Shown here: positions 17,714 to 26,700 of the stretch, in pieces
Position numbering within the stretch: position 1 is the stretch's first letter
Layout: each line of letters starts with the position of its first letter
Assembly: GCF_900115905.1 (NCBI RefSeq)
Contig: NZ_FOYD01000004.1
Span: forward strand, 1-64,000
From: Halopseudomonas formosensis
GTDB taxonomy: Bacteria; Pseudomonadota; Gammaproteobacteria; Pseudomonadales; Pseudomonadaceae
Direction of reading: 5' to 3'
DNA: 64,000 bases
Program-made: the position numbers and the translations under genes
Notes under the pieces: model-generated
What the model saw: the letters and a program-made list of their open reading frames with translations, nothing else
Told to the model about the DNA's origin: nothing
The model's database searches: none

Positions 17714-19075
17714 ATGCTGACACTGACCTGTCTTGGTGGCGCCGGAACCGTAACCGGCTCGAAACACCTGCTGACCCACGATGACACCCGCATCATGATC
17801 GATTGCGGCCTGTTCCAGGGGCTGAAGAACCTGCGTGAGCTGAACTGGCGACGCCTGCCGATCAACCCCCACAGCGTCGATGCGGTGGTGCTCACCCACG
17901 CCCACCTGGACCACTGTGGCTATCTGCCCAGGCTGCTGCTGGATGGCTTCGAGGGCGAAATCTATGCCAGCAGGGCCACCCGGGATGTGGCCGAGCTGAT
18001 CCTGCTGGACAGCGCCTGGCTGCAGGAAAAGGACGCCGAGTTTGCCAACCGCAAGGGTTTTACCAAGCACAAGCCGGCACTGCCGCTGTACCGGGTGGTG
18101 GATGCCGAACGGACCATGCGGCAGTTCCGCACCGTCGCCTGGCACAAGGAAATCGAGCTGCCCGGCAATGCCCGGATGCTGATGCGCCGGGCCGGGCATA
18201 TCCTCGGCGCGGCGACCCTGCAGATCGATATCGCCGGCAAGCGGATAGTGTTCTCCGGGGATCTGGGGCGCTACCGCGATCCGGTCATGCATGACCCCGA
18301 GCCGGTGACCGAGGCGGACTATATCGTGGTCGAATCCACCTACGGCAACCGCCGGCATGACGCCGCCGACCCGCAGGAGGCCCTGGCCCAGGTGATCGAG
18401 CGAACCGTGTCCCGGGGCGGTACCGTGGTCATTCCAGCCTTTGCCGTGGGCCGGGCGCAGAGTCTCATCTACCAGTTGTGGCGCCTGAAGCAGGCGGGGC
18501 GGCTGAAGAATGTCCCCATCTACCTCGACAGCCCCATGGCGACCAGCGCCACCGAGCTGCTGTGCCGGCACAATGTCGATCACAAGCTCACCGCCGACGA
18601 GTGTGCGGCAGCCTGCGGAGCGGTGAACTACATCCGTGACGTGGAGGAATCCAAGGCGCTGTCGGCCAACCGCTACCCCAAGGTGATCATCTCCGCCAGC
18701 GGCATGGCCACCGGCGGCCGGGTATTGCACCACATTGCCGCCTTCGGCGGCGACCACCGCAATACCCTGCTGTTCTCCGGCTTCCAGGCCGCAGGTACCC
18801 GTGGTCGCAAGCTGCTGGAAGGTGCCCGGGAGGTGAAGATCTACGGACACTGGATGCCGGTCAACGCCGAGGTCACCGAGCTGCCCATGCTCTCGGCCCA
18901 TGCTGACAGTGATGAACTGATGCGCTGGCTGTCCGGCTTCCAGCGTCCACCGCGGCGGGTATTCATAGTGCATGGCGAGCCGGAGGCCTCCGAAGCACTG
19001 CGCGAGCGCATCATCCGCGAGCTGGGCTGGGACGCCACGGTGCCGCTGCAGGATCAGGTGCTGGAGTTGTACTAG
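17714..19075 (+). CDS. Beta-CASP metallo-beta-lactamase fold hydrolase (RNase-like)
   Basis: This 453-residue protein has the metal-binding HAHLDH at 62-67, later SGDLGRY and the C-terminal SAHADSDEL and VHGEPEAS motifs. These define the beta-CASP and RMMBL parts found in RNase J and CPSF73-type nucleases. Bacterial members of this size are usually annotated as RNA-specificity or exonuclease-like hydrolases; the true substrate is unknown. The 2-bp gap to the phosphoketolase-family gene means translational coupling and one transcript, which is odd for an RNase and a carbon enzyme. No signal peptide is seen, so it is cytoplasmic. Confidence 0.85.
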   Translation: MLTLTCLGGAGTVTGSKHLLTHDDTRIMIDCGLFQGLKNLRELNWRRLPINPHSVDAVVLTHAHLDHCGYLPRLLLDGFEGEIYASRATRDVAELILLDSAWLQEKDAEFANRKGFTKHKPALPLYRVVDAERTMRQFRTVAWHKEIELPGNARMLMRRAGHILGAATLQIDIAGKRIVFSGDLGRYRDPVMHDPEPVTEADYIVVESTYGNRRHDAADPQEALAQVIERTVSRGGTVVIPAFAVGRAQSLIYQLWRLKQAGRLKNVPIYLDSPMATSATELLCRHNVDHKLTADECAAACGAVNYIRDVEESKALSANRYPKVIISASGMATGGRVLHHIAAFGGDHRNTLLFSGFQAAGTRGRKLLEGAREVKIYGHWMPVNAEVTELPMLSAHADSDELMRWLSGFQRPPRRVFIVHGEPEASEALRERIIRELGWDATVPLQDQVLELY

Positions 19076-19081
19076 GCGTTG

Positions 19082-19212
19082 GGCGGGACGAGCAGGCTCG
19101 CCCCGTTTCATCGAGCTGGTGCTCGTTCCTGCCGGTACTCGACGTTTCTGCTGGCGCTTGGCGTCGCCGAAAGAAGGGGGCTCCCGGGAGGGACGAGCAC
19201 CAGCTCGTCCAG
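19082..19212. repeat. Degenerate extragenic palindromic repeat pair
   Basis: The stretch holds GACGAGCAGGCTCG (decayed) at 19087, ATCGAGCTGGTGCTCG at 19110-19125, a partial TACTCGACGTTTC near 19136, and an intact GACGAGCACCAGCTCGTC at 19192-19209. It lies between the 3' end of the beta-CASP gene and the tRNA terminator. Bases 19213-19254 show nothing else. Confidence 0.75.
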
Positions 19213-19254
19213 CGGCAGTGAGCCTTGTTGCCAATACCTGCAAAGCGCAGGCAC

Positions 19255-19279
19255 AAAAAAAGAGCCCTGAGGCTCTTTT
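19255..19279 (-). terminator. Rho-independent terminator of the tRNA-Glu-Gly transcript
   Basis: A 9-bp stem AAAAGAGCC-CTGA-GGCTCTTTT is followed on the minus strand by a run of T. It lies 38 bp past the tRNA-Gly 3' end. The stem can also act on the plus strand because its right arm ends in TTTT. Confidence 0.85.
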
Positions 19280-19316
19280 CTGTTCTTCAGTACAGCAGGG
19301 CTGCCTGAAGAGGATC

Positions 19317-19392
<76 letters not shown>

Positions 19393-19408
19393 AAATCTGA
19401 CGCCGAAG

Positions 19409-19484
19409 TGGCGTCCCCTAGGGGACTCGAACCCCTGTTACCGCCGTGAAAGGGCGGTGTCCTAGGCCACTAGACGAAGGGGAC
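19409..19484 (-). tRNA. tRNA-Glu (TTC)
   Basis: The acceptor is GTCCCCT/AGGGGAC with encoded GCCA. The anticodon stem CCGCC/GGCGG with loop CTTTCAC gives anticodon TTC. It is identical over all 76 bases to the tRNA-Glu at 29614-29689, which lies on the other strand. Confidence 0.96.
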
Positions 19485-19569
19485 GTATCCGGACTTCACA
19501 GTGCCGAGGTGTTAACCCTGGCTACCTGCGGCGTTCTTCGCTGTGCGTTGTTCGCTGCAAGTGGCGCGC

Positions 19570-19598
19570 ATTTTAGGCATGGCCCGAGGGGGCGTCAA
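19570..19598 (-). promoter_or_regulatory. Promoter of the tRNA-Glu-Gly transcript
   Basis: On the minus strand TTGACG and TAAAAT are separated by exactly 17 bp and followed by GCGCGCC, a GC-rich discriminator typical of stringently controlled stable RNA genes. The remaining intergenic sequence up to 19808 shows only a T-rich stretch (19613-19631) and the start region of the next plus-strand gene. Confidence 0.8.
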
Positions 19599-19808
19599 CC
19601 CCTCAAGCCAATATTTTTTCAGGTTTTTTTCTATTTCCGCGAATTCTCTGGGCTGGCGGCCCGGATGGATATTTTCCGGGGCCTCGGGATCCCCGGACAG
19701 CCTTGCCGTTGCGCCCCATTGTCGCCATGCTCAAGCGGATCTGCTTCGATTGAGTTGCCCTGCCGACTGTGGCATAACGATATCCACCCCCGTCGATGGA
19801 GAGAGATT

Positions 19809-20570
19809 TTGTCTACCACGCTGATTGTCGCCCTGGTTGTCGGCGGCCTTGCCATAGTCATCGCCATCGGCTTCTTCAGCCAGGCGGTGGAGCGCGCCCG
19901 TCTCGAGAAGGCCCGGGCGGTGGCGGAGCTGCATGCACGGTGGAATCACTGCAACGGGATCAATGCCGCACTGCCCGGGCAATTCATGAGCCCCGACCTG
20001 AAGAAACTGCTGCTGACAGTGGAAGCCGCGCTGCTGGAGCGTCTGCTCAGTCACGATCCGCGTCACGAAGCCGCTGGCAGGCTGGCCAAGGTGCGTGAAC
20101 AGCTGGCCGGCGCAGGTGCCTCGGCAGGCAACCCCGAGATGAACATCAGCGATGAGACGGCGGCGCAGAAAGTACGCCAGCAGCTGGGCGAGCTGCTGCG
20201 TGTTCTGGAGCTGGCTCGCCAGGATGGACTGATCGATGATGGAACGCTGCTTCGCTGGTCGCAGAAGATCCGCCGGCAGCGCACCGAGGTGACCCTCAAC
20301 ATGCTCCGTGCCCTGGCCGAGGCCGCCATGCAGGCCGGCAAACCACGGGTGGCCAAGCTGCAATATGAGAGAGCGGTCGCCTATCTGAGCAAGCAGGGCG
20401 CGAACGCCCCGGCCGATCAACTGGCCGTCTTCCGTCATCTGCTCATTCAGGCCGAGCAGGCGGCTGCCCAGATGGAGCGGGCAGCGCCGGGTACGGCCCT
20501 GAGTGAAGGGGTGCAGGCGCTGGAGGAGGATGATCAGGCGTGGCGCAAGAAAGCCCTGTACGATGACTGA
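19809..20570 (+). CDS. Membrane-anchored coiled-coil protein, unknown function
   Basis: This 253-residue protein has one N-terminal hydrophobic segment (about residues 4-23, LIVALVVGGLAIVIAIGFF) and a long charged, alanine-rich helical remainder, probably coiled coil. The start is the TTG at 19809, with GGAG 7 bp upstream; the open frame extends back into the tRNA genes and cannot all be coding. No catalytic motif is recognised. The tRNA-Gly/Glu - unknown protein - GST arrangement resembles Pseudomonas chromosomes. It is followed by a GST gene after 22 bp and is probably co-transcribed with it. Confidence 0.75.
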   Translation: MSTTLIVALVVGGLAIVIAIGFFSQAVERARLEKARAVAELHARWNHCNGINAALPGQFMSPDLKKLLLTVEAALLERLLSHDPRHEAAGRLAKVREQLAGAGASAGNPEMNISDETAAQKVRQQLGELLRVLELARQDGLIDDGTLLRWSQKIRRQRTEVTLNMLRALAEAAMQAGKPRVAKLQYERAVAYLSKQGANAPADQLAVFRHLLIQAEQAAAQMERAAPGTALSEGVQALEEDDQAWRKKALYDD

Positions 20571-20592
20571 AATCCACTGACGGAGCCCTCCG

Positions 20593-21249
20593 ATGTCCCT
20601 GACCCTTTACGGCGCCATCCTGTCGCCGTACGTACGCAAGATCCGTATCCAGCTCGCGGAACAGCAGATCGAACATGAACTGGTACCCCAGACACCCTTC
20701 AACCAGCCGGACTGGTTCTTCGATATCAGTCCGCTGGGCCGGATCCCTGCGCTGAAGGATGGAGAGCTGGGGCTGGCCGACTCCTCGGTGATCGCCCAGT
20801 ACCTGCAGGAAACCCGGGGTGGCAAGCCGCTGTTCGGCTCATCACCGGAGCAGGCGGCCCGGGTGCGCTGGCTGGAAAAGTATGCCGACTATGAGCTGGG
20901 GCGGCTCGCCACCCAGGTGATCTACATCAATCGCATTCTCAAGCCGGTGATGGGCGGGCAATGTGATGAAACTGCCGTGGCGGCGGCCCTCGAGCAGTTG
21001 CCGGCGCTGTTCGACTATCTGGAAGCACAGCTGGGCGATCAGCACTACTTCCTCGGTGAGCAGCTGAGCATGGCGGACATTGCCGTGTGCAGTCAGCTGA
21101 TCAATCTGGCCCATGCCGGTGAGCTGATCGACGAGATGCGCTGGCCGGGTCTGTCCTCCCTGCTCAGCCGGCTGACCTCACGCAGCAGCGTGAGCAGCCT
21201 GCTGCCGGAGGAACATCAGCTGGTCGCCAGGCTTACCGGTCGAGCCTAG
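20593..21249 (+). CDS. Glutathione S-transferase family protein
   Basis: This 218-residue protein has a thioredoxin-like N-terminal half. LYGAILSPYVRKIRI carries the likely catalytic Ser, PLGRIPAL the cis-proline and ADSSVIAQYL the glutathione gamma-glutamyl site. The C-terminal helical half contains the N-capping LSMADIAVCSQL. It would conjugate or reduce substrates with glutathione in the cytoplasm; the substrate is unknown. It lies 22 bp behind the coiled-coil protein and converges on the PA2778-type gene with only 10 bp between the stops. Confidence 0.9.
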   Translation: MSLTLYGAILSPYVRKIRIQLAEQQIEHELVPQTPFNQPDWFFDISPLGRIPALKDGELGLADSSVIAQYLQETRGGKPLFGSSPEQAARVRWLEKYADYELGRLATQVIYINRILKPVMGGQCDETAVAAALEQLPALFDYLEAQLGDQHYFLGEQLSMADIAVCSQLINLAHAGELIDEMRWPGLSSLLSRLTSRSSVSSLLPEEHQLVARLTGRA

Positions 21250-21259
21250 CCCGCCGCGA

Positions 21260-22192
21260 TTACTGCCCGTCAGGCGTGCAGCTGAGCTGGGCGCAGGTGT
21301 CGGACTTCGGCACCTGCTGGCTGCACTGCCTTGCCGCCGCCGCAGCTGATGCACACCCGCTGAGCTCCAGGCCGGTTGCCAGATTGTTCCAGCCGGGCTG
21401 GAAGTCGGGGAAGTCGTTGACCAGTTGCTGGAACTGCTCCAGCGCAGCGGGGCGTTTGTCCCCGGCCCAGAGCGTGTTGCCCAGACCGAAGCGGGCGGTG
21501 GGCTGGTCAGGCCACTGCTCCACGGCGCTGCGATAGGCCGCTTCGGCGCTGTGCAGGCGACCGGTCTGTTCCAGATCACTGGCGGCTCTGAGATAGGTCA
21601 GGGGACGGGCTGTGGCCGGCAGCTGACCGGGCGGCAACATTACCCGGGCCCAGTAGTCCGCGCGGCTCCAGGTCCGCATGAAGACATGGAAGGGTTCGCG
21701 CTGGGCCTTGTTGAGGCCGCTGTGTACCAGCATCTCGCGGGCGTTCAGGTCATACCCCACCACAACGGCGTAGTGCCATTGCGGATACCAGTTGAAGGCG
21801 AGATTCTGCATCACCAGTACGGGATTGCCAGCGGCGAGCTCGGTCAGGATGGCCTGCAGATCCTTGTCCAGCGGGTAGACCAGCAGGTCCCGCTCTCGCG
21901 CGGCGGAGATCATTTCCACCTGCAGCGTGCCCTTGCGTTCGGGCAGATAGACACGGTCCTTCAGCGAGTCAGGGGTGGCGGCGACGCCACGGTGATTGAG
22001 GACCATGGCCAGGGACGCGGGACCGCACTGGTACGCGTCCTGGGCATGGAAGGGGACATCCTGCAGCAGTATCCGATCGGGCAGATGGGCCAGTTCGGTC
22101 GCCTCAGGCATGACCATCGGTGAGCGCCCTGCGCAGGCAGACAGCAGTACCGTCAGGCCGAGCAGGGCGAGGGGTTTGAGGATCTTCAGCAC
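21260..22192 (-). CDS. PA2778-family lipoprotein, C39-like cysteine peptidase with TPRs
   Basis: This 310-residue protein starts with a lipoprotein signal (LLGLTVLLSAC, lipid-modified Cys at residue 20). The C39 peptidase-like domain has the catalytic Cys in YQCGPASLAMVLNHRG and the His in QWHYAVVVGYD. A tetratricopeptide-like region (about 205-285) follows. The start is GTG, directly after the stop of the preceding gene with no clear ribosome binding site, so translation is probably coupled. It matches what Pseudomonas annotations call the PA2778 family, next to the PA2779 family as here. It probably acts at the membrane on a small peptide, perhaps its neighbour; that is inference. Confidence 0.85.
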   Translation of the reverse strand: MLKILKPLALLGLTVLLSACAGRSPMVMPEATELAHLPDRILLQDVPFHAQDAYQCGPASLAMVLNHRGVAATPDSLKDRVYLPERKGTLQVEMISAARERDLLVYPLDKDLQAILTELAAGNPVLVMQNLAFNWYPQWHYAVVVGYDLNAREMLVHSGLNKAQREPFHVFMRTWSRADYWARVMLPPGQLPATARPLTYLRAASDLEQTGRLHSAEAAYRSAVEQWPDQPTARFGLGNTLWAGDKRPAALEQFQQLVNDFPDFQPGWNNLATGLELSGCASAAAAARQCSQQVPKSDTCAQLSCTPDGQ

Positions 22193-22606
22193 TTAGCGAT
22201 TGATGCAGTTCACGAAGCGGAAGATGTTGGTGGCGCAGAGCATGTCGGTGATGATGAAGATCACCAGGAACAGCACGATCACACCGAGAATACCGGCACC
22301 GGCAGGTGCTTCGTCGAGCTGGGCATTGAAGTAGGCGAGCTCGTCGGCGGTCAGACTGTTGATTCGCTGTTCGACCTGCTCGGGAGATACCCCCATGCTG
22401 GCCAGCTTGTCCTGCACGGCCTGGTCGTCAAGCATGGCCTTGAGCTGGTCGCGGTCGACACTCAGTTGCTGCTCGGCAATCACCTCATGGGTGGAGGTCA
22501 TGGCGGCCTGGGTTGCCTGGGCGTGCAGGCTCACCATGCTGGTGAACATGAACAGCGCAGCCATGAAGATGGACAGGTAACGCCGTACTGCGGATGTATG
22601 CTTCAT
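22193..22606 (-). CDS. PA2779-family small membrane protein
   Basis: This 137-residue protein has an N-terminal signal or membrane segment (about 9-28), a short helical middle (DQLKAMLDDQAVQDKLASMG) with a Gln-rich start, and a C-terminal membrane helix (GILGVIVLFLVIFIITDM). The ATG at 22606 follows AGGAG with good spacing. It directly precedes the C39-like peptidase gene in a tight operon. A small protein with two hydrophobic ends beside a C39-type protease could be a processed substrate or partner; the function is not known. Confidence 0.82.
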   Translation of the reverse strand: MKHTSAVRRYLSIFMAALFMFTSMVSLHAQATQAAMTSTHEVIAEQQLSVDRDQLKAMLDDQAVQDKLASMGVSPEQVEQRINSLTADELAYFNAQLDEAPAGAGILGVIVLFLVIFIITDMLCATNIFRFVNCINR

Positions 22607-22689
22607 GATGGTACTCCTGAGTCGAATTGATGTTGTTTTGTCTACGACGGTGACATTCCTGTGACCACGGGTTGACCGAGGCGGTTCAA

Positions 22690-23973
22690 TCACCATCCGA
22701 TGCGATCTCGCAATTGGTAGTACCAGGCGCCCAGTGCAGTCAGGGGAACACGCAGCAGACGGCCGCCGGGGAAGGGATAGTGGGGCAGGGCGGCGAAGGC
22801 GTCGAAGCGCTCGGCCTGACCACGTATGGCTTCTGCCAGTACCCTGCCGGCGACGTGGGTAAAGGTCACACCGTGCCCGCTGCAACCCTGCGAGTAGTAG
22901 ATATTGCTGCCCAGGCGGCCCATCTGCGGCAGCCGTGACAGGGTCAGGAGGAAGTTGCCGGTCCAGGCGTAATCGATCTTCACATTCCTCAGCTGCGGGA
23001 AGGTGCGCACCAGGTTCGGTCGTACCAGTGCCTCGATATCCGCCGGATCACGGGCCCCGTAGACCACGCCGCCGCCAAAGATCAGCCGCTTGTCTGCGGA
23101 CAGCCGGTAATAATCCAGCAGATAATTGCAGTCCTCCACGCAGTAATCCTGGGGCAGCAGGGAGTGGGCCAGCTCCTCGCCGAGGGGCTCGGTGGCCACC
23201 ACCTGGGTGCCGCAGGGCATGGATTTCGCCGCCAATGACGGCAGCAGGTCGCCCAGGTAGGCGTTACCGGCTACCACCAGGAAGCGGGCGGTGACCTGCC
23301 CGTGTTCGGTATATGCAACAGGGCGCTCGCCAGGCTGCACGCGCATCACGGCCGACTGCTCGTGAATGATGCCGCCAAGGGACTCCACTGCCGCCGCCTC
23401 GCCGAGCACCAGATTCAGGGGGTGGATATGACCGCCGCCCATGTCCAGCGAACCGCCGACATAAAGGTCGGTATTGACCACTCCGCGTATCCCCGACGCG
23501 TCCAGCAACTCGACCCTGTCGTAGCCGTAGCGCCGCCACAGCGCCTGCTGCTCCTCCAGCGCCTTGAGCTGACGGTGGTTCACGGCGGCAAACACCCCGC
23601 CGTCCTTGAGGTCGCAATCGATGGCGTAGCGGCGCACCCGGTCGCGGATTATCTGCCCGCCTTCGAAGGCCATTTCCCCCAGCAGGCGCGCCTGCCTCGG
23701 CCCCACCTGCTTCTCCACCACGTCCAGATCGCGGCTGTAGCTGTTGACTATCTGCCCGCCGTTGCGCCCGGACGCCCCGAATCCCACCCTGGCCGCTTCC
23801 AGCACTGTTACCCGGAAGCCCTGCTCCAGCAGGAACAACGCGGTCGAGATGCCGGTGTAGCCCGCTCCGATCACGCAGACGTCGGTTTCATGGGCACCCT
23901 GCAGGGCAGGGCGCTCCGGGGCGGGGCTGGCTGAGGCGGCGTAATAGGAATGTGGATAGGGTGTGTGACGCAT
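22690..23973 (-). CDS. pauB: FAD-dependent gamma-glutamylputrescine oxidase-like enzyme
   Basis: This roughly 427-residue DAO-fold flavoenzyme has the dinucleotide-binding motif VCVIGAGYTGISTALFLLEQG near residue 35, GASGRNGGQ in the FAD region, and the C-terminal SQGCSGHGVTFTHVAG. PuuB/PauB enzymes oxidise gamma-glutamylated polyamines in the putrescine degradation route. In P. aeruginosa a pauB paralogue sits beside PA2778/PA2779, as here, which supports the name. The ATG at 23973 has GAGGTG about 6 bp upstream; a GTG 9 bp earlier is also possible. The 166 bp upstream contain no other gene. Confidence 0.82.
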   Translation of the reverse strand: MRHTPYPHSYYAASASPAPERPALQGAHETDVCVIGAGYTGISTALFLLEQGFRVTVLEAARVGFGASGRNGGQIVNSYSRDLDVVEKQVGPRQARLLGEMAFEGGQIIRDRVRRYAIDCDLKDGGVFAAVNHRQLKALEEQQALWRRYGYDRVELLDASGIRGVVNTDLYVGGSLDMGGGHIHPLNLVLGEAAAVESLGGIIHEQSAVMRVQPGERPVAYTEHGQVTARFLVVAGNAYLGDLLPSLAAKSMPCGTQVVATEPLGEELAHSLLPQDYCVEDCNYLLDYYRLSADKRLIFGGGVVYGARDPADIEALVRPNLVRTFPQLRNVKIDYAWTGNFLLTLSRLPQMGRLGSNIYYSQGCSGHGVTFTHVAGRVLAEAIRGQAERFDAFAALPHYPFPGGRLLRVPLTALGAWYYQLRDRIGW

Positions 23974-24140
23974 GCAACGCACCTCGTTCGTTATTTTTTA
24001 CATTGCATGCATGCTACCGCGGGGCGCACGGCAGCGCCAGAGGCGAGTGCAGGGCAAGCCTGCCGGGAATGTCGCGCACGAGCCCCGAGTGCGACCGGGC
24101 ACGGGAACGTGCTGGTGCAAGCCCGTCCCCGGGGGCCTGA

Positions 24141-25676
24141 TCAGCGTGCGGCCTTGGGCAGGCCGCGGGTCATGATGATGCACAGCAGGGACAAGCCGAG
24201 CATGATGGCGATGGCGTGGAAGGCATCGTTGTAGGCCATGATCTGCGCCTGCTGACGTACCTGGCCATCCAGCAGACGCAGGGCCGCTTCAGCACTGCCC
24301 AGATGCTCGGTCAGCAGCGTCAGGCGCTCGGCGGCGGCGGGGTTGCCCGGGGTCACGTGGCTGCGCAGGATGTCGAAGTAGTAGGCCGCCCGGCTGTCCA
24401 GCACCGTGGCCAGCATGGCAATGCCCATGGCACCACCCAGATTGCGCAGGATGTTGTAGAGACTGGAGGCGGAGCCCGCCTGGGATGGCGGAATCATCGC
24501 GGTGGCGATGATCGACAGGGGCACCAGCACCAGGGGCTGGCCCATGGCACGCAATATCTGGATGGCAATGAACTGATCCCCGGCAAAATCCGGATTCAGG
24601 GATCCGCTGAGGAAACTGCCGGTGGCAAACAGCAGAAAGCCGGTCGCGCAGATGAAGCGTGGCGGAATGTGCCGCATCAGCACCGGCACCAGCGGAATCA
24701 GCAGCAGCTGCGGCAGGCCCAGCCACATGATCACCTGGCCGATCTGCAGGGCGTTGTAGCCCTGGATCTGTGCCAGGTACACCGGCAACACGAATACCGT
24801 CCCGTAGAGTCCGACCCCCAGCCCTATGTTGGCCAGACTGCCGAGCAGGAAGTTGCGCTGGGTCAGCAGCCGCAGGTTGACCAGATGGTTGTCCCGCGAC
24901 AGCTGCAGGATGACGAAGCACGCCAGACTGATCAGCGCGATGCTGCCGAGGGTGATTATGTAGCTCGATTCCAGCCAGTCCTCCCGATGGCCTTCCTCGA
25001 GACACACCTGCAGGCAGCCCAGACCGATCGCCATGGTGACTATGCCGGCATAGTCACCCTTGCGCAGCAGCTCCCAGCGCGGGGGGCTGCGGTCCAGCCC
25101 GTAGAGCAGCCCCAGGGTCATGAGTGCGCCGGGGACCACGTTGATGTAGAAGATCCATTCCCAGCCGAAGTTTTCGGTCAGCCAGCCGCCGATGGTCGGG
25201 CCGATGGAGGGGGCGAAGGTGGCGGTGATGGCGAACAGCGCCATGCCCTTGGGGCGTATGTCCAGCGGCAGCTTGGTCAGCACCAGGGAGAAGGCGAAGG
25301 GGATAAGGGCGCCCCCGGCCAGTCCCTGCAGTACCCGAAACACGATCATGCTCTGCAGGCTCCAGGCCATGGAGCAGAGCAGGGAGGCGATGACAAAGAG
25401 CACCGAGATGCTGACCGCAAAACGCCGTGGTGACAGCACCATGGCCAGCCAGGCCGCCAGCGGAATGATGATGATCTCCGCGACCAGATAGGAGGTGGAT
25501 ATCCAGGAGCCTTCCTCGATGGTGGCCGACAATGCGCCCTGGATATCCTTCAGCGAGGAGTTGATGATCTGGATGTCCAGAATCGCCATGAAGGCGCCGA
25601 GGATGGCGCTGAGAATGGCAATCCAGTCTCGCCTCGTGGGTGGCGGTATATAGCCGGGGGCCAGGGTGTCAGTCAC
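24141..25676 (-). CDS. emrB: DHA2-family multidrug efflux MFS transporter (EmrB-like)
   Basis: This 511-residue membrane protein has about 14 hydrophobic segments, the length and layout of the 14-helix DHA2 drug:proton antiporters. LDIQIINSSLKDIQGALSA in the first helix region and the motif C-like GPTIGGWLTENFGWEWIFYINV are diagnostic. With the EmrA-type adaptor next to it, it would pump hydrophobic compounds across both membranes with an outer-membrane channel encoded elsewhere. The start is GTG, overlapping the emrA stop by 8 bp, so the two are translationally coupled. The drug range is not predictable. Confidence 0.9.
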   Translation of the reverse strand: MTDTLAPGYIPPPTRRDWIAILSAILGAFMAILDIQIINSSLKDIQGALSATIEEGSWISTSYLVAEIIIIPLAAWLAMVLSPRRFAVSISVLFVIASLLCSMAWSLQSMIVFRVLQGLAGGALIPFAFSLVLTKLPLDIRPKGMALFAITATFAPSIGPTIGGWLTENFGWEWIFYINVVPGALMTLGLLYGLDRSPPRWELLRKGDYAGIVTMAIGLGCLQVCLEEGHREDWLESSYIITLGSIALISLACFVILQLSRDNHLVNLRLLTQRNFLLGSLANIGLGVGLYGTVFVLPVYLAQIQGYNALQIGQVIMWLGLPQLLLIPLVPVLMRHIPPRFICATGFLLFATGSFLSGSLNPDFAGDQFIAIQILRAMGQPLVLVPLSIIATAMIPPSQAGSASSLYNILRNLGGAMGIAMLATVLDSRAAYYFDILRSHVTPGNPAAAERLTLLTEHLGSAEAALRLLDGQVRQQAQIMAYNDAFHAIAIMLGLSLLCIIMTRGLPKAAR

Positions 25677-26700
25677 GCAGATCGACCTTCACGCTGACGG
25701 ACATGCCGGGACGGATCAACTGTGCCAGCGGATGCTCGTCGGCCAGCACTACCTTGATCGGAATGCGCTGTACCACCTTGGTGAAGTTGCCGGTGGCGTT
25801 GTCCGGCGGCAACAGGCTGAACTGGGCGCCGGAGGCCGGGAACAGGCTGTCGATGTAGCCCTCTACCGGCTGATCGTCGAAGGCGTCGAAGATCAGGGTG
25901 GCGCGCTGGCCCTTGTGCATGCGCTTGATCTGGGTTTCCTTGAAATTGGCCTGGACCCACAGGTCCCTGTCCGGTACCAGGGACAGCAGATGCGCGCCGG
26001 GCTGCACGTTCTGCCCCGGGCGGACGCTGCGCTGTCCGACCCGGCCTGCCACCGGGGCGCGAATCTCGGTGCGGGAGAGGTCGATCTCGGCGGCGGCGAC
26101 GTCGCTTTCCGCTGCCTGGACCAGGGCTGCCAGGCGCTCGATATCCGCGCTGAGGGTGTCCTTGCCGAGTATCTGACTCTGCAGCTCGGCCTGGGCACCG
26201 CGGACCTGGGCCTTGGCCACATCCAGCTGGGCGCGGAAGTTGCTCAGTTGCTCCTCGGAGGCGTAACCGGACTGGCGCAGGGGCAATATGCGCTGGATAT
26301 CCAGCTCGATCCGCCGCTGTTCGGCCTGGCGTGCCTGCAGAGCCGCTCTGGCAGCTTCGATCACGCTGTCCTGACGGGCGAGCTGCGCGCGGGCCTGCTG
26401 ATGCTCGGCCCGGCGGGTGGCCAGATTGGCGCGGGCGCGGGCCAGCAGGGTAGTGAAGTCGCGGTCATCCAGGCGCACCAGCAACTCGCCGGCGGTCACG
26501 CTCTGGTTGTCGGTTACCAGCACCTCGGTGACCTGGGCAGCCAGCTGGCTTGAGATACGGGTGATATCACCCTGAACATAGGCGTTGTCAGTGCTCTGGT
26601 AATGGCGGCCGACCAGCCACCAATGGGCGAACAGGGCGGCAGCCACCACGGCTACCAGGAACAGAAAGAGGAACAGTCGTTGGCGAACACGTGCCGGCAT
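25669..26700 (-). CDS. emrA: HlyD-family efflux adaptor (EmrA-like)
   Basis: This 343-residue membrane-fusion protein has one N-terminal membrane helix (about 10-27), lipoyl halves around a coiled coil (about 90-190), the block TEIRAPVAGRVGQRSVRPGQNVQPGA (quoted in part), and a C-terminal barrel with QANFKETQIKRMHKGQ typical of EmrA. It is the first gene of the emrAB pair. A LysR-type regulator is transcribed divergently from the 118-bp gap between them and is the likely local controller. Confidence 0.9.
   Translation of the reverse strand: MPARVRQRLFLFLFLVAVVAAALFAHWWLVGRHYQSTDNAYVQGDITRISSQLAAQVTEVLVTDNQSVTAGELLVRLDDRDFTTLLARARANLATRRAEHQQARAQLARQDSVIEAARAALQARQAEQRRIELDIQRILPLRQSGYASEEQLSNFRAQLDVAKAQVRGAQAELQSQILGKDTLSADIERLAALVQAAESDVAAAEIDLSRTEIRAPVAGRVGQRSVRPGQNVQPGAHLLSLVPDRDLWVQANFKETQIKRMHKGQRATLIFDAFDDQPVEGYIDSLFPASGAQFSLLPPDNATGNFTKVVQRIPIKVVLADEHPLAQLIRPGMSVSVKVDLRD

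Noticed and set aside
15357-17723. 788-codon frame antisense to the phosphoketolase-family gene
   Set aside because: Shadow of the coding frame; composition is not protein-like and no motif is found. The same applies to the long antisense frames under rbbA, arcAB, sucA and htpG.
19446-19808. Extended N-terminus of the coiled-coil protein reaching into tRNA-Glu
   Set aside because: It would encode tRNA sequence and the tRNA promoter region; the TTG at 19809 has a proper ribosome binding site and begins at the membrane segment.
24001-24140. Possible small gene between pauB and emrB
   Set aside because: Several short frames exist on both strands but none has a ribosome binding site or recognisable features; it is treated as the pauB leader.
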